Shown one piece after another: positions 23,719 to 33,871 of a DNA stretch of 33,871 bases (within the stretch, counting starts at the first letter, position 1; every line of letters begins with the position of its first letter). Under the pieces are notes generated by a model, which made no database searches, was not told the DNA's origin, and was given only the letters and a program-made list of their open reading frames with translations. The translations under genes were made by a program, and so were the position numbers. The DNA comes from Chlorokybus atmophyticus (taxonomy: Eukaryota; Streptophyta; Chlorokybophyceae; Chlorokybales; Chlorokybaceae): contig RHPI01001052.1 of NCBI GenBank assembly GCA_009103225.1, positions 1-33,871 of the forward strand, written 5' to 3'.

Positions 23719-26700
23719 GGATTAGCCATGGCCACTGTGCCAAGAGACGTTGGTTTGGACATTATATCTGTTTTACGTACACATGGTGTTACACATGCTT
23801 GGTTTGGTCATGATATGTTGCCTGTATTGCGACGTGATGAACCAGTGCATGATGCGCGTGTGTTACTTTCATGCAAACCAGCTAACTTACCAACTAATTC
23901 AGCAGAGTTTGCTATGTTTTAAAAACAGCATCCTGCTACCATAGGGTATGTCCTCATGCCATGCTATCATGGCTTATGGTTCAAATGGACATCACATGGA
24001 CATCTTGTGGCTAAGTTCAAGCGGACAACCGACATGCCTACTTCCATGAAGTTGGTGGTGCTTCCGCCGCATAGTGACCATGCGCTGGTGGCCGCATTTG
24101 ATGGTCATCGTATTCCCTTACTATAGACCTTTCAGGGTTCTTTAGCGGTTATCATGCTTCATATGTGTTGGACACCCCTGCTACACATAGCTTCATTAAT
24201 CATTCTTTAGTGAAACGCTTATCGTTAGCTTTGTCACCAGCAAACATGCTGTTGCATGCCGCAGGGCGTAACGCTTTGCTGCCTCTTTATGGCGTGGTCA
24301 ATGCACGCATGCGCATTGGTGCATATTCGGGCGTGTTTAAGCTGTTAGTCACAGATCTTGGGATTGATTACTGATGTCATACTGGGGCTTGATTGGCAAC
24401 AAGCTGTGCGTCTGACTCTAGACACATATGCGAAAACATGTTCTGTACGCAAAGGTAAGCGTAAAGTTACACTCACCACGCAATTGCGACGAACTTTGCC
24501 TGCAGAGCTTTTACATGCTCTGCAAGCCAAATGTGTGTGTCGCAAGCACAAATCAATGGCCTTTTGGGCTTATATACTTCTTCTTCCGATGCCAACAGCG
24601 CTGCCATAAATGGCATTCCTGAAATGCATTAAGTGGTGTCCACATTCAGCGATGTCTTTGCTGACGCTTTGCCGGAACTACCATTGGATAGAGGTATTGG
24701 TCATACCATTCCTTTGAAACCAGGATCTGCCCCTCCTTCACGACCTACCTATAGGTTAAGTCCTGTAGAGAGCCCATTCTCTTCATGAGAAAGAAAAATG
24801 GGAAGCTACGCATGTGTGTGGATCATTGTGCATTGAACAAGATCACGGTTAAAAATAGATACCCTTTACCACGCATTGATCACATGCTAGACTCATTATC
24901 GGGAGGAAGTGCTTTAGATCACTCAACTTGACTAGTGGTTATCATCAGATCCAGGTGCATCTTGATGTACATAAGCCTGCTTTTAAAACGCCGATTGGCC
25001 ATTATGAATGCAAGGTGTTGCCGTTTGGTTTGAACAACGCACCCGCAATCTTTCAAGTCGAGATGAATGCTGTGTTTGGCAACTTAAGCTTGCTTACCAA
25101 GCTTGCAAAGGTCTACCTGGATGACATCATTGTTCATAAAAATGATCTAGATGAACATCAACAACATGTGGCAATCGTCCTTGAGCGGTTGCGAAACACA
25201 AGTTGTTTGCCAACCTCAGCAAATGCAATATTAGTAAGCAAAAGTTGCCATACTTGGGGCACATTGTTGGTGCTGATGGCATGATCCTACTAAAGTTAAG
25301 GTCGTGGAAGATTGGCCTACGCCTCGCAATCAGCATGAGCTTATGTCATTTTTGGGCCTGGCTAACTACTTTTGACGTGTTATACTCGGTTACAGTTTAT
25401 TAACTTTGCCGTTGACGACATTGTTGCGGAAAGGACAATGCTTTACATGGGATGCAAAACACGTCGAATCCATGCGCCTGATCAAACGTGCACTAACATC
25501 AGCACCTGTACTGGCAATGCCGGATTGGAAGAAATTCACTGGGATAATTTATGCTTCCATGTTGGGGTGTGGGGCGGTGCTCATGCAAGATGATCGTGTG
25601 TGTGCGTATGAGTCTCGCAAGTTCATTCCGGCTGAGGTCAATTATACCACTACTGAGCAAGAACTATTGGGGGTGGTGCATGCACTAAAAACGTGGCGTT
25701 GCTATCTCGAGGGCGTACACTTTACAATGATTACATACCACAACCCTCTCGTGTTCTTTCAGACTCAGCCAATGCTTTCTCGTCGTCAGGCACGCTAGAG
25801 TGAGTTTTTATCTCGTTTTGATTGCGAAAGGTGCTATCGTCCTGATCATACGAATGTGGCGGATCCATTAAGCCGCATACCAGTGATAATCAACAGCATT
25901 CACGCATACATCATACATACATCATCGTTGTCGCTGTTACAGCGGACATATCATTCTCGTCACGTGTTAAGACGGGCTACAAGTGTGACTCTTGGTTTAA
26001 CAACCATGAACACGTGACGCGCTTTGCATTGCAGGATGGACTATGGTATAAGGGCAATGCTCTTGTCATACCTGATCAAGATGGCTTGCGCACTGAGTGT
26101 ATCACTACTGTGCATGACCCCCCGCATGCTGGTCATTTTGGGCGGTCCAAGACCACTGCTGCAACTCAACGACACTTTTATTGGCCCGGGTTGACAGTGG
26201 ATGTCGATCGAAATGTTGCAACATGCGATGCAGAATGTCAGCCTTTTACAGCCATTGCCTATCCCATTGCTTAATTGGGAGAGTGTCAGTATGGACCTCA
26301 CCACTGCCTGAGACTACCTCAGGTCATACAGCGATTGTGGTGTTTGTGGACCGTCTGACTAAGATGGTTCACCTAGCTCCTTGCCATACGGACACGGGTG
26401 CTCGGGAATTAGCTATGCTGTTCCTCTCCTCGGTGTTCCGTCTGCATGGTTTGCCACGCAACATGGTATCGGATAGAGATCCGAGATTTACATCGCAATT
26501 TTAAAAATCAGTGTGTGACTTCTTGTACATTGACCAACACATGAGCACTGCGTTTCATTTTCAGACGGATGGGCAAACTGAACGTGCCAACCAGATTGTG
26601 GAAGAGACTTTGCGACATTATGTTGCACCCGATCAAACCGATTGGGATGTCTACTTAGCAATGGCAGAATTTGCAATTAATAATGCTTGGCAAGCGAGCA

Positions 26701-27348
26701 TAAACGACACGCCCTTCTTTGTGAATTATGGCAAACACCCATTGGGGGTGGCTAATCTGAAGTTGCCACCATAGTTATAAGGTGCCAGCTGCACGCGATC
26801 TTACACTTGATTTGCAATCACGCACGCAACGAGCACGTGAGTGCATGCGTGCGGCGCAAAATTGATACAAAGTGTATGCTGATAAGCATTGGCGCAATGT
26901 AGAGTTTAACATTGGTGACATGGTGTTGCTAAACACCAAGAACTTGTCACTCAAAGCAAAGGGTACCCGCAAACTCATGCCACGCTTTGTAGGACCGTTT
27001 GCAGTACGCGAGCGAGTTGGCAAACTTGCATACCGATTGGAGTTGCCAGCATCGATGGGAAAGATACATGATGTATTTTCTGTGAGCCTCCTTGCAGCCT
27101 ATTGTGCTGATGGACGGACTCAACCACCACCTCCTACTGTTGTCGTGGATGACAGTGCGGGCCCGGAATATGAGGTGGAGAGAATATACTTGATCATGAA
27201 AAGGATAAGCGTGGACGCACCTCTTATCTAGTCAAGTGGAAAGGGTATGGTGTTGAGCACAACACGTGGGAGCCCGAAAGGAACTTGACAAACTGCCAGC
27301 AGGTTCTTCAGGATTACAACTCTCGCTACCTCTGACAACGGAGGAAGA
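23719..27348 (+). pseudogene. pol: Element D pol, heavily mutated
   Basis: The segment after gag contains YVLMPCYHGLWFKW (conserved N-terminal block). The protease active site reads LDTPATHSF instead of DTGA (about 24168). Reverse transcriptase has lost ~30 residues near 24765, between the LSP and SPF blocks, then shows [23 protein letters not shown] and YLDD (about 25117). RNase H has YASMLGCGAV and TTEQELLGVVHAL. Integrase has HDPPHAGHFG, a deleted segment near 26235, VFVDRLTKMVHLAPC, VSDRDPRF and a FQTDGQTERANQIVEE block. A chromodomain remnant (PEYEVERI, then KGMVL- and EHNTWEPE-like pieces in shifted frames) ends at about 27330. At least a dozen stops or frameshifts are present. Confidence 0.88.
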
Positions 27349-28530
27349 TGTGGGCTTAGCCGAGGTCGTGTAGCAATATAGCTTATGCCACGTAGGGTAT
27401 AGTATTGCATGTCACAAAAGCGAAAAATGCAAGACACACAAGCACAGAAGCATAAGCAGGCAAGCAATATGTTTAGCTTAAACATATCTCAAACATATTT
27501 TTAAAGACCACCACACCACCACATGTAGTGTGGTGCTATATATGCGGTTGTCATGTGTGTTTTGGCGATAGCGGATGACAATTGAACACTTGCATGTGTA
27601 TCGTTTAAGAGAGCCTCTTCAAGGAAGTTTCTAAGAGGGCTTCAACTCTTGCATGCCATTCCGTTATGAGGCCTAGCGCACTGCTACATATTGACACTCA
27701 TGTTGCGCATTATGCAATACAGTCTCAAACCTCAATGGCCCTACCTGTACTCCCGGGTCATTATGCATGGTCTTTGTCACGCCCGCGCTGCGCAATGTAG
27801 CTTCAGACCTTCCGATCACAAAAACGGACGCGATGCTCGCATAAAGTGCAGTGCACGAGCGTTGCAAGCAAGCACGAGCGGTGATCAATTGTGGACCAAA
27901 GTGCATGCCTTATATAGGCATGCACATGCGTATAAGGTTTAAGTCGTAAGGTTTAAAGTGGCAACCACATCACACAAACAGCAGCACCACAAGCAACAAG
28001 CAGACTAGGCAAGGGCACATGTAGAGGTGTATGTGGCCGTGGACATGCGTGTGCCGCGCGTTACGTAACGGAGCCAGACGGGTCGATATGTGATGCATAA
28101 GAATATAAAAAGCCATAATTACAACCATGGTCTTTTGTGGCTTAAAGAGCCGGACTCTTTTTGTAACACCGTGTGCGTTGTGTGCGAAGTCTCTGTGTAG
28201 TCGTAAATATGACGCATACGCGCGTGTCCATTTATACCGTAATGCCATGGACTATCCGACACTTTTTTTCAATTCATCTACGACAGCTTTTGTTAAAACC
28301 CCTGTGAACCTATAACATGCATTGTATTTGGGTTATGGTTACCTGTTGTTAAAGGATTGCATGATGCCCCCCGTTGGCCATTGGGGTTTTATTTTTCACC
28401 GACCAATTTGTATTGTTGAAATGACGAATAGTCCGTGGCACTACGATGAATGGTAATCATTGAACATGATGCGACTGCTTTTTTGCAACGCCCAAATACG
28501 CAAAAGTCATACTCCGGTATTTCTTTTTAT

Positions 28531-28565
28531 GGTAGACTCAGTCTACCAGAGGTAGGCTACCTCTG
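28531..28565. repeat. Two adjacent palindromes
   Basis: GGTAGAC-tca-GTCTACC (28531-28547) is followed at once by CAGAGGTAG-g-CTACCTCTG (28547-28565). Both are perfect hairpins with 1-3 nt loops. Confidence 0.8.
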
Positions 28566-29494
28566 ATGGACTTTAAATATGTGGTTATCTGTAGTGTTAT
28601 CACAAAACATATGTATTTAACGATGATCCATATAGTTAGCCGGCCCGGGGCGGCATGCGCGACATACATGTGGATGGCATGAGGCACACCGGTGGCGTCG
28701 TCATGCCATGAGCGGATCTTTCCGAAAGACTCGGGAAGAGTACTCTCGCATTATGACGCTCAAGCTCCTCAAAGTTGTTTAACCCTTTATCAAGCTGCGC
28801 ATGCTTAGTTGAACACAATTTTGATCATAGTTTTTTACGCTTTAAACAGCTTTACACGACACATTGTGGGTTGGCATAGAGCAGGCTTTTGCTTATGAAC
28901 ATGTCAGTTTTTCGTTGCATTGCAATTTGTTGATGGATTAGATGAAAGAGGTGAGCAAGTGTTTGCATCCCGTATGATATGTGATGTACCATTGCAAGTT
29001 GTCAATGTTCCAACAAATTCAAGACAAGTATGCTTCGATTATTAAATGTGGTGTACATGTGTAGTTTAAGACCGGTCAGATCAAGTTGATGATAATTATT
29101 GCGGAATGATCAATGATTCAAAGGTGTGTTGTTGCTCCAAGGATGGAGTTGGAAGTTTCATATGCGGGGCATGTGGTGACATGTTCCAATGGATTAGCAC
29201 CCGCTGACAATGCGGTTTCCCTACACACAATAAGTTAATATGTGTGGCAATTAAGGAGCAGCAAGTGGTATAAAGAATATATATACACATATTTATAGCG
29301 GCTAAAGTGTAGCCTCGTCGGCATGTGCGTGTGCTTTGCTGATGGGCCACTCGTGAAAGGGTGCCTGACCATAAGACGTTAAAAAGGCTTTGCTATTGTG
29401 GGAGGTAGTGCGCTCGCGTATGCGTGTGTACATAAATGTGCATAGGCGGCGGCCCGAAAGGGGGCGGGAGGAATCAAGCTCATGAGTTTGAAGA

Positions 29495-29620
29495 TGAGGT
29501 GATCATCCTCTCCTTCTTGGTTGAGGTGCAATTCGGTTCCTCACAAACAAGGTGTTGCAGGTCTTTTTGCTCGTGCATAGGGTTAACAAGCCGTTTCGCA
29601 TACAGAATGGAGTGAACATT
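29495..29620 (+). repeat. Diverged relic of an A-type LTR end
   Basis: Colinear blocks match the last ~150 bp of the A LTR: tcatcctctccttc at 29503, a gcaggt/gcaaggt block, and gctcgtgcata followed by caagccg (A has gcttgtgcataa then caagccg). A gggcgggagga purine run lies upstream near 29461. It is too diverged to set boundaries. Confidence 0.45.
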
Positions 29621-29923
29621 TTATATCTGTGTGCTTGCTCATGGGTGTGTAAACGTATGAGGGATGTGTGCACGTGCACGATATTGTCTTGTGTATATCA
29701 TAATTGGACATATGCATATTACATCGTATACATTTACGATAATACTAGCAACATGCATTTAATCCATTGTCATTTGTGCATGTAATCGCCAAGCATAAAG
29801 ATTGTGACGGTATCGCACACGACGGCGGACAGCTCCATGTAAGCGGGATATGCATGATAAGGAGAGCTTAACACAATCATATGCATTGTTATGCTAGATC
29901 TGCTTTCGTGCGTCAACTTGAAA

Positions 29924-30198
29924 GCATGTACAATGTGCTTCATTGCAATCTGCCTTACTTGCCTTTGCCTTGCTTGTTGCTGCATTACATTTAGACGCAA
30001 CGCATCCAAGGGTTTATTTATAATAATAACTTCATGTTCTTGGTCAATTAAGAGCGTCAATGCATGTACAATGTGCTTCGATACAATCTGCCTTAGTTGC
30101 ATTTGCCTTGCTTGTTGCTGCGTTACAATCAGACCCAAAAGTTTAAAGGTTTTATTTATAATAATAACTTCAAGTCATTGGTCAATCAAGAGCGTGTA
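29924..30198 (+). repeat. 138-bp imperfect tandem duplication
   Basis: gcatgtacaatgtgcttc begins at 29924 and 30062. The copies share ccttgcttgttgctgc and tttatttataataataactt and end in tcaa.. aagagcgt. The frame through both copies encodes only a Cys-rich repeat with no family similarity, so coding is unlikely. Confidence 0.8.
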
Positions 30199-30436
30199 AG
30201 AATGAATTGGAGCAATTATTATAATTTTATCATTGCGCATGTTGTATGTTGCATTTTTGATCCTTGTTGCTTTTAAAGCATAGAACGTGTATATCAAGTA
30301 TATTCAACATCTTATTGCAAAGTTTGAAGCGATGATGTGCACGTCTCTTCGCACGCATTGCATGTGAGTATCAAATTGACACCCTAAGCCACACTATGAC
30401 TCTTCAATACTAGTGTCGTATGTTCAACTAATGGCA

Positions 30437-30560
30437 TAGGAACATTAGTGTTCCTACCCTAGTAGGAGAGTACCCTAGTAGGTGTGAATCTCACACCTAC
30501 TACACCCTAAAACATCATGATTCATACAGTATGATTCAGAATCATACTACTACCGGTAGT
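30437..30560. repeat. Cluster of four palindromes
   Basis: TAGGAACA/TGTTCCTA (30437-30456), AGTAGGTGTGA/TCACACCTACT (30477-30501), GTATGATTC/GAATCATAC (30529-30547) and ACTACCGGTAGT (30549-30560). The 12-mer taccctagtagg is also repeated directly (30455 and 30471). The cluster lies a few hundred bases upstream of the host gene. It could be a small foldback element or a structured regulatory region. Confidence 0.75.
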
Positions 30561-30944
30561 GAAGTGAAGACTCACAGGTATCTAACTCCGAGCGGTGTGG
30601 ACCACTTGGAGCCGCCACTTCCCATCTCATTTGGCACGCAGCCGATCAATGACGCACGATCGCCGCATCTCATTTAGCCAGCCCCCTCGACATGGATCCG
30701 TACAATCCTAGGTCGAGAGGCCTGTGGCTACTGGCCATACTGTGGCTGCTAGCTCTGTGGCTGCTAGCCACTGGTCAGTGATGGACCTTTGTTTGGAGTC
30801 TATTGCGCAGATGTTTTCGATTTGATTTCAAAAGTTGCCGTCTGACTCTGCTGCGTGCCACTTCGGCAGTCTCAGCGCGATTTCTGCCATGTCAGCTCGA
30901 ACCGCGGTCGGCGCGGTCGACCGTCACGCGACTCCGACGGTCAG

Positions 30945-30952
30945 ATTATAAG
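30945..30952 (+). promoter_or_regulatory. TATA-like element upstream of host gene
   Basis: attataag about 30 bp upstream of the first ATG-bearing frame (30981), in a GC-rich stretch with ggtcgacc and related palindromes. Assigned by position and sequence only. Confidence 0.35.
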
Positions 30953-30980
30953 CGGGGTTTTACACACCCGTTAACTGAGA

Positions 30981-31226
30981 ATGGGGGAACTTGCCTGGCA
31001 AGCATTGCCAGCGTGGGCAGCGCGCCGGCTAATGCTTGACCGAGACGCAACTGAGGTAGGTTATGTTATTCCTTCAATTGTGTCCGGAGTCTACGAAACC
31101 CTAACGGCAGCATTGCTGGCAAGGCGGATTGAGCTCAGGGCGGCGGTGGCAGTGGAGGTGCAGGAGGCGGCGGCGGCGGCGGAGGAGAAGCAGGACGACG
31201 ATCGCCAGGCGTTGGCTGCGGTTTAG
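30981..31226 (+). CDS. Possible 5' exon or short upstream frame of the host gene
   Basis: ATG 30981 opens an 81-codon frame, MGELAWQALPAWAARRL then an Ala/Glu-rich stretch, ending in TAG. A GAG|gtaggt donor at 31055/31056 would fit a first coding exon of 25 codons. However, I found no acceptor that joins it in frame to ATG 31319; the best in phase, gtgcag at 31246, meets a TGA at 31292. It may be a 5' exon with a splice I have not identified, an upstream frame in the leader, or not translated. I do not recognise the sequence. Confidence 0.3.
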   Translation: MGELAWQALPAWAARRLMLDRDATEVGYVIPSIVSGVYETLTAALLARRIELRAAVAVEVQEAAAAAEEKQDDDRQALAAV

Positions 31227-31318
31227 CATTGCTTAAGGCGGTGCAGGTCTGTGAGACAATCTGTGTCAGAGGCGGTGGGGGTGGTGGTGGGTGACCAGAC
31301 CGGCGGGTATGCGCGAGA

Positions 31319-33014
31319 ATGCCGACGCCCCCTGTCCGGGTGCTGCACAGCAGTGAAGCCCTGGTGTGCGTGGCCTGGGCGGTAGCGTGCGTTGCTGCCG
31401 TCGGTTTGTCATTTCGCCTCTGCTTGGGCGGGCGCAGGCGGAGGCTCGCCCTGCTGAGGGAATTCAACGAAGTATGGGCCGCCCGCCTGGCACTTGTAGT
31501 CTGCGCCATCGCCCTTGTCGTCCTCCAGATCCTCCGGATGTCTGGTCTTTGGGTCCCAGGAGGCAAAGGAGCTATCGCGCAGATACCCACGATGGGGCAA
31601 GTAGCATTGTGCAAGGTGAGGTTTGTAGCTTTTGCAGTGAAGTCATGGGTGCATGCGCTACTTTCAGGAAATGTAGGCACAAGCTTGGTCGCTTTGCTAC
31701 TCTTACAGTCCACGATTGGTTCGCAAAGGCATTCGTGTTATTTTTCCTCTGGAAAAGTCATTGTGCACATTGGCACAATCCTGTAGTCGCATGCACCAAC
31801 AACTCAGTTGATTTAGCGTTGTAGCGTACTCGTGGGTCAAGTCACTATTGTCGCACTCGACTTGGGACGGGATTAGGGTTGCTGGCGGGGTTGGACAGTT
31901 GTGATTGAGTCACTTGTTGTTATAAGTCATCCAAGGTTGGTGCAAAAATGAAGAATAACTTGATTCGGCCAGCAGTTGAGTATGCGGCTTGCAGAGAGTC
32001 TTGTTGTGCTCCTGTGCACCGCAGTACGTCTTATTCTCAGCTGGCTGCAGGTGTATGCTGTTGCAGCACAAGGGGCAGCTTTGCCTCTGTTTTGCCTGCT
32101 GTCACTGTTCTTGCTGCTCCGGTCGCTCCGGTCGTGGCCCGTGCACATTGAGCGCTTTCCAAACCTCCAAGTCCTAGTGGTTTCTGTATTGGCCGCAGGA
32201 CCCGTTGTCCTGCCTATCACTCTACTTGTGTTCCACGCAAGTTTTGCCTTCCAGACTGATGCCTGCAGCAACACCCTCGCCCACAACTTCTTTGACGCCT
32301 ATGATGTAAGCAGCTGACTTGACTTTGGCCCTGTTTATTTCAAATGTTCTAGGGTTGGGACAAATATTGTCTGATTTGGCGAGCGTCCCTGACTTGAGTG
32401 TTGTCCCCCAGAAAACCGACTGCACCAATGTAAACACAGGCACGCAGTCACCGCCATCATGCGACCAAAGGCAGTGCGCCTATTGCGTCTACCCCCTGGC
32501 GAATACATTAATCCTGGCAGTGTTTGTGCTATCATTCCTCGTTGTGTTCAACTACACATGCTCAAAGTTGGCTCAAGCGATCATCAACAAGCACCTTCTC
32601 GGGCGACTGCGCACGCTGCAGAGTGTGTACAGCGTCTGCTTGCCATCTGCCATCGGTGTCATGGCGTTGTCTACAATCTGGAACCCGCTTGTTTGGGCTT
32701 TTGAGCTTCTGTTCCTCGCGTATGTTGTCCTGGTGATCATACTCGCCACAGTTGGAGTTTGGATTTTAGGCATTGTACCTATCTACGACGCCACTAACGT
32801 GGTTGCAAGTAGTATAGAGGTAGCCAAGTCACCCAATGCACGCGCGTCACTATTTCCCGAAAAGCAGCCGGATGAGAGCTTGAAGAGCATCTCATCAAGC
32901 GGAGGATACTTGTCCAATGCAGAAGATGGCGGTTTGCCATTTGTCAAAGGGCAGCCAATGTACAGTCCGCAAATTATAAGGACTGTTGGGTTTGCATACC
33001 ATCCGTCGGTGTAG
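31319..33014 (+). CDS. Host gene: multi-pass membrane protein of a plant/green-algal type family (three exons)
   Basis: Exons 31319-31615, 31976-32305 and 32412-33014 join through two phase-0 introns (360 and 106 bp) with gt...ag ends (caag|gtgag, cagcag|ttg; tgat|gtaagc, ccccag|aaa) into about 409 residues. Roughly seven hydrophobic helices are visible: ALVCVAWAVACVAAVGLSF, ARLALVVCAIALVVLQIL, LVVLLCTAVRLILSW and ALPLFCLLSLFLLL, LVVSVLAAGPVVLPITLLVF, NTLILAVFVLSFLVVF, then LVWAFELLFLAYVVLVIILA running into a WILGIVPIYD end. LREFNEVWAARL after helix 1, Cys residues before helix 5 (CDQRQCAYC) and INKHLLGRLRTL recall an uncharacterised plant seven-helix family; I cannot name it with certainty. 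The C-terminal ~65 residues are Ser/Pro-rich and probably cytosolic. Function and ligand are unknown. The start may lie further upstream. Confidence 0.7.
31616..31975 (+). other. Host gene intron 1
   Basis: gtgagg...ccagcag, 360 bp, phase 0. Joining 31615 to 31976 links LCK to LSMRLAESL in one frame. Stops occur in all useful frames across the intron (for example at 31784-31824). Confidence 0.7.
32306..32411 (+). other. Host gene intron 2
   Basis: gtaagc...gttgtcccccag, 106 bp, phase 0, with a pyrimidine-rich acceptor. An alternative acceptor at 32352 leads to a stop within 15 codons, so the later one is preferred. Confidence 0.7.
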
Positions 33015-33735
33015 TTTATTATGTTTTCATAGCTTTGCCTACCTGTGTTGGCAGATCTGGCCACGGGTATTGTATGCTAATGTGAAGCAATTGCAACCGG
33101 TTGTTGCTGCATATGCCATTTGTATGCACAATCCCTGCCAGGTTTGCTGTCAGTAGCAGCCAAGCATGCAGCTGGCAGAGGAAAGTTGGGTTAGTGGTCT
33201 CCTGCAAAGTAGAGAATGATGCAGACTGCAGGATAAGCGCGAGGCTGTTTAGCACGTGCATTCTAACACCATGCATCATGTAGTGTACAAAGAGGGTAAG
33301 CTGGTATGAGTGCATACAAGGTATCATGCCGTGTATGCGAGATAGTATGCTGCATTTGTACAAGATAAGCGCCAGGCTGATATCAACATGCATTTCAACG
33401 CCATACATCACATGCAATCCCATTGTACCTAGATTTGCATTGTCTTTTACACTTTCTCTCATATCGTATACAATTCAGCATTGCATACTTTGTACATCAC
33501 ATGCAACACACCACACGCACCTTAATGCCGCATGCACAACCATCGGGCTAACTATGTTGTCTATATTGTCTACTCCACCTCTGCTCCTACCGCCCCCATG
33601 TTGGTCATGCAGTACACAACAGATGGATTGGGGCCAATCCGTCAAGCAAGCAAGCACAACACAGCAAACTTTGATAATACAGCACAGCAAGGCAAAAACG
33701 GGGTGGTGGGCCCCACTAAGCTATAGCCAAGTGCA
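33015..33735. other. Downstream flank with imperfect tandem repeat
   Basis: No gene recognised. Two related ~65-bp segments start with gataagcgc(g/c)aggctg at 33230 and 33364 and contain the pattern acg/aca-tgcatt..aac(a/g)ccat. Their spacing is about 134 bp. Part of the region is presumably the 3' UTR of the host gene; I could not pick a polyadenylation signal. Confidence 0.55.
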
Positions 33736-33871
33736 CTAGCTATAGATCGGGGGAGGAGTGTGAGCAGAGGGAAGGGGGAAGGGGCAGCAGCAAGCAGCAA
33801 AGGAAGCACCTGCAGAGCACCGCGGGGGGCCGGGGGGGTGGCGAGGGGCGGGGGGGGGGGGGGGGGGGGGG
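33736..33871. other. Purine-rich terminus ending in poly-G
   Basis: A strongly purine-rich strand (gggggaggag, gggaagggggaagggg) leads into ccgcggggggccgggggggt and a final run of about 21 G. The homopolymer at the very end suggests a contig end or sequencing artefact, though G-rich strands can also form quadruplexes. Confidence 0.6.

Larger units (their letters stand above)
20840..27348 (+). mobile_element. Element D: old, decayed Ty3/Gypsy chromovirus
   Basis: LTR end, primer site (21009-21020), leader, gag with zinc knuckle, and pol with protease, RT, RNase H, integrase and chromodomain are all recognisable in order, but stops and frameshifts occur every few hundred bases. The 5' LTR pieces lie at 12997-13314, 20335-20345 and 20840-21006. 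No 3' LTR matching them is found after the chromodomain; a ggaggaaga run at about 27340 may be the relic polypurine tract. D hosts insertions A, C, S and T, so it is the oldest layer of the nest. Confidence 0.85.
27349..30400. other. AT-rich intergenic region without a recognisable gene
   Basis: About 3 kb with no open frame showing domain similarity. It contains gca/tgc-rich low-complexity sequence, back-to-back palindromes at 28531-28565, an A-related LTR relic near 29495-29620 and a 138-bp tandem duplication at 29924-30198. It separates the retroelement nest from the host gene. Confidence 0.6.

Noticed and set aside
29891-30199. Cys-rich 102-codon frame as a gene
   Set aside because: It is created by the 138-bp tandem duplication in AT-rich sequence; no start context, signal peptide pattern or family similarity.
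31135-31713. 192-codon Pro/Ser/Thr-rich open frame on the minus strand
   Set aside because: It lies antisense to host exon 1, is low complexity because of the GGC/GGT-rich plus strand, and has no domain features.
33851-33871. Telomere or biologically meaningful G-tract at the right end
   Set aside because: A pure G run with no telomeric unit such as TTTAGGG. More likely a contig end or sequencing artefact.
1-33871. CRISPR arrays, rRNA genes, DNA transposons with transposase, bacterial operons
   Set aside because: No repeat-spacer periodicity, no rRNA-like sequence and no transposase motifs. Spliced gene structure and Gypsy elements show nuclear eukaryotic DNA.

Overview
This is eukaryotic nuclear DNA dominated by LTR retrotransposons. 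It most likely comes from the green lineage, with a streptophyte/charophyte-type alga as my best guess. The evidence is chromodomain-bearing Ty3/Gypsy elements (chromoviruses) primed by initiator-Met-like tRNA, plus one split host gene whose product resembles a multi-pass membrane protein family I associate with plants and green algae. The species cannot be fixed from the sequence alone. The last ~21 bases are pure G and look like a contig end.

Layout. About 27 of the 33.9 kb is one nest of retroelements, which I label A, B, C, D, X, T and S. D is the oldest: a decayed Gypsy element, plus strand, internal region ~21007-27348, with its 5' LTR now in three pieces (12997-13314, 20335-20345, 20840-21006). 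Into that LTR went A (141-12996, plus strand, internally deleted), C (13315-20334, minus strand, nearly complete) and S (20346-20839, a solo B-type LTR). A was itself hit twice: by X (1235-2606, minus strand, a chimera of a short-LTR element and a B-like Gypsy 3' end) and by B (4688-11546, plus strand, apparently intact). T (23081-23582), a 502-bp TRIM-like element with 89-bp LTRs, sits inside the gag of D. Target-site duplications that I could read support five of these events: gacgt (X), ccgtg (B), gtcac/gttac (C), ctaat (S) and aaagg (T).

Genes. B and C encode Gag with a CCHC zinc knuckle, and Pol with protease, reverse transcriptase, RNase H, integrase and a C-terminal chromodomain. In B, C and D the gag frame ends in an amber TAG followed by G, and the same frame stays open into pol. 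That suggests Gag-Pol is made by stop-codon readthrough. A, D and X carry stops, frameshifts and deletions.

From 27349 to about 30900 the sequence is AT-rich and has no convincing gene. It holds an A-related LTR relic, a 138-bp tandem duplication and two clusters of palindromes. From about 30940 to 33014 there is a host gene with three confident exons (31319-31615, 31976-32305, 32412-33014) encoding a ~409-residue, roughly seven-helix membrane protein. A possible upstream exon lies near 30981. Downstream is repetitive flank ending in a purine-rich, poly-G terminus.
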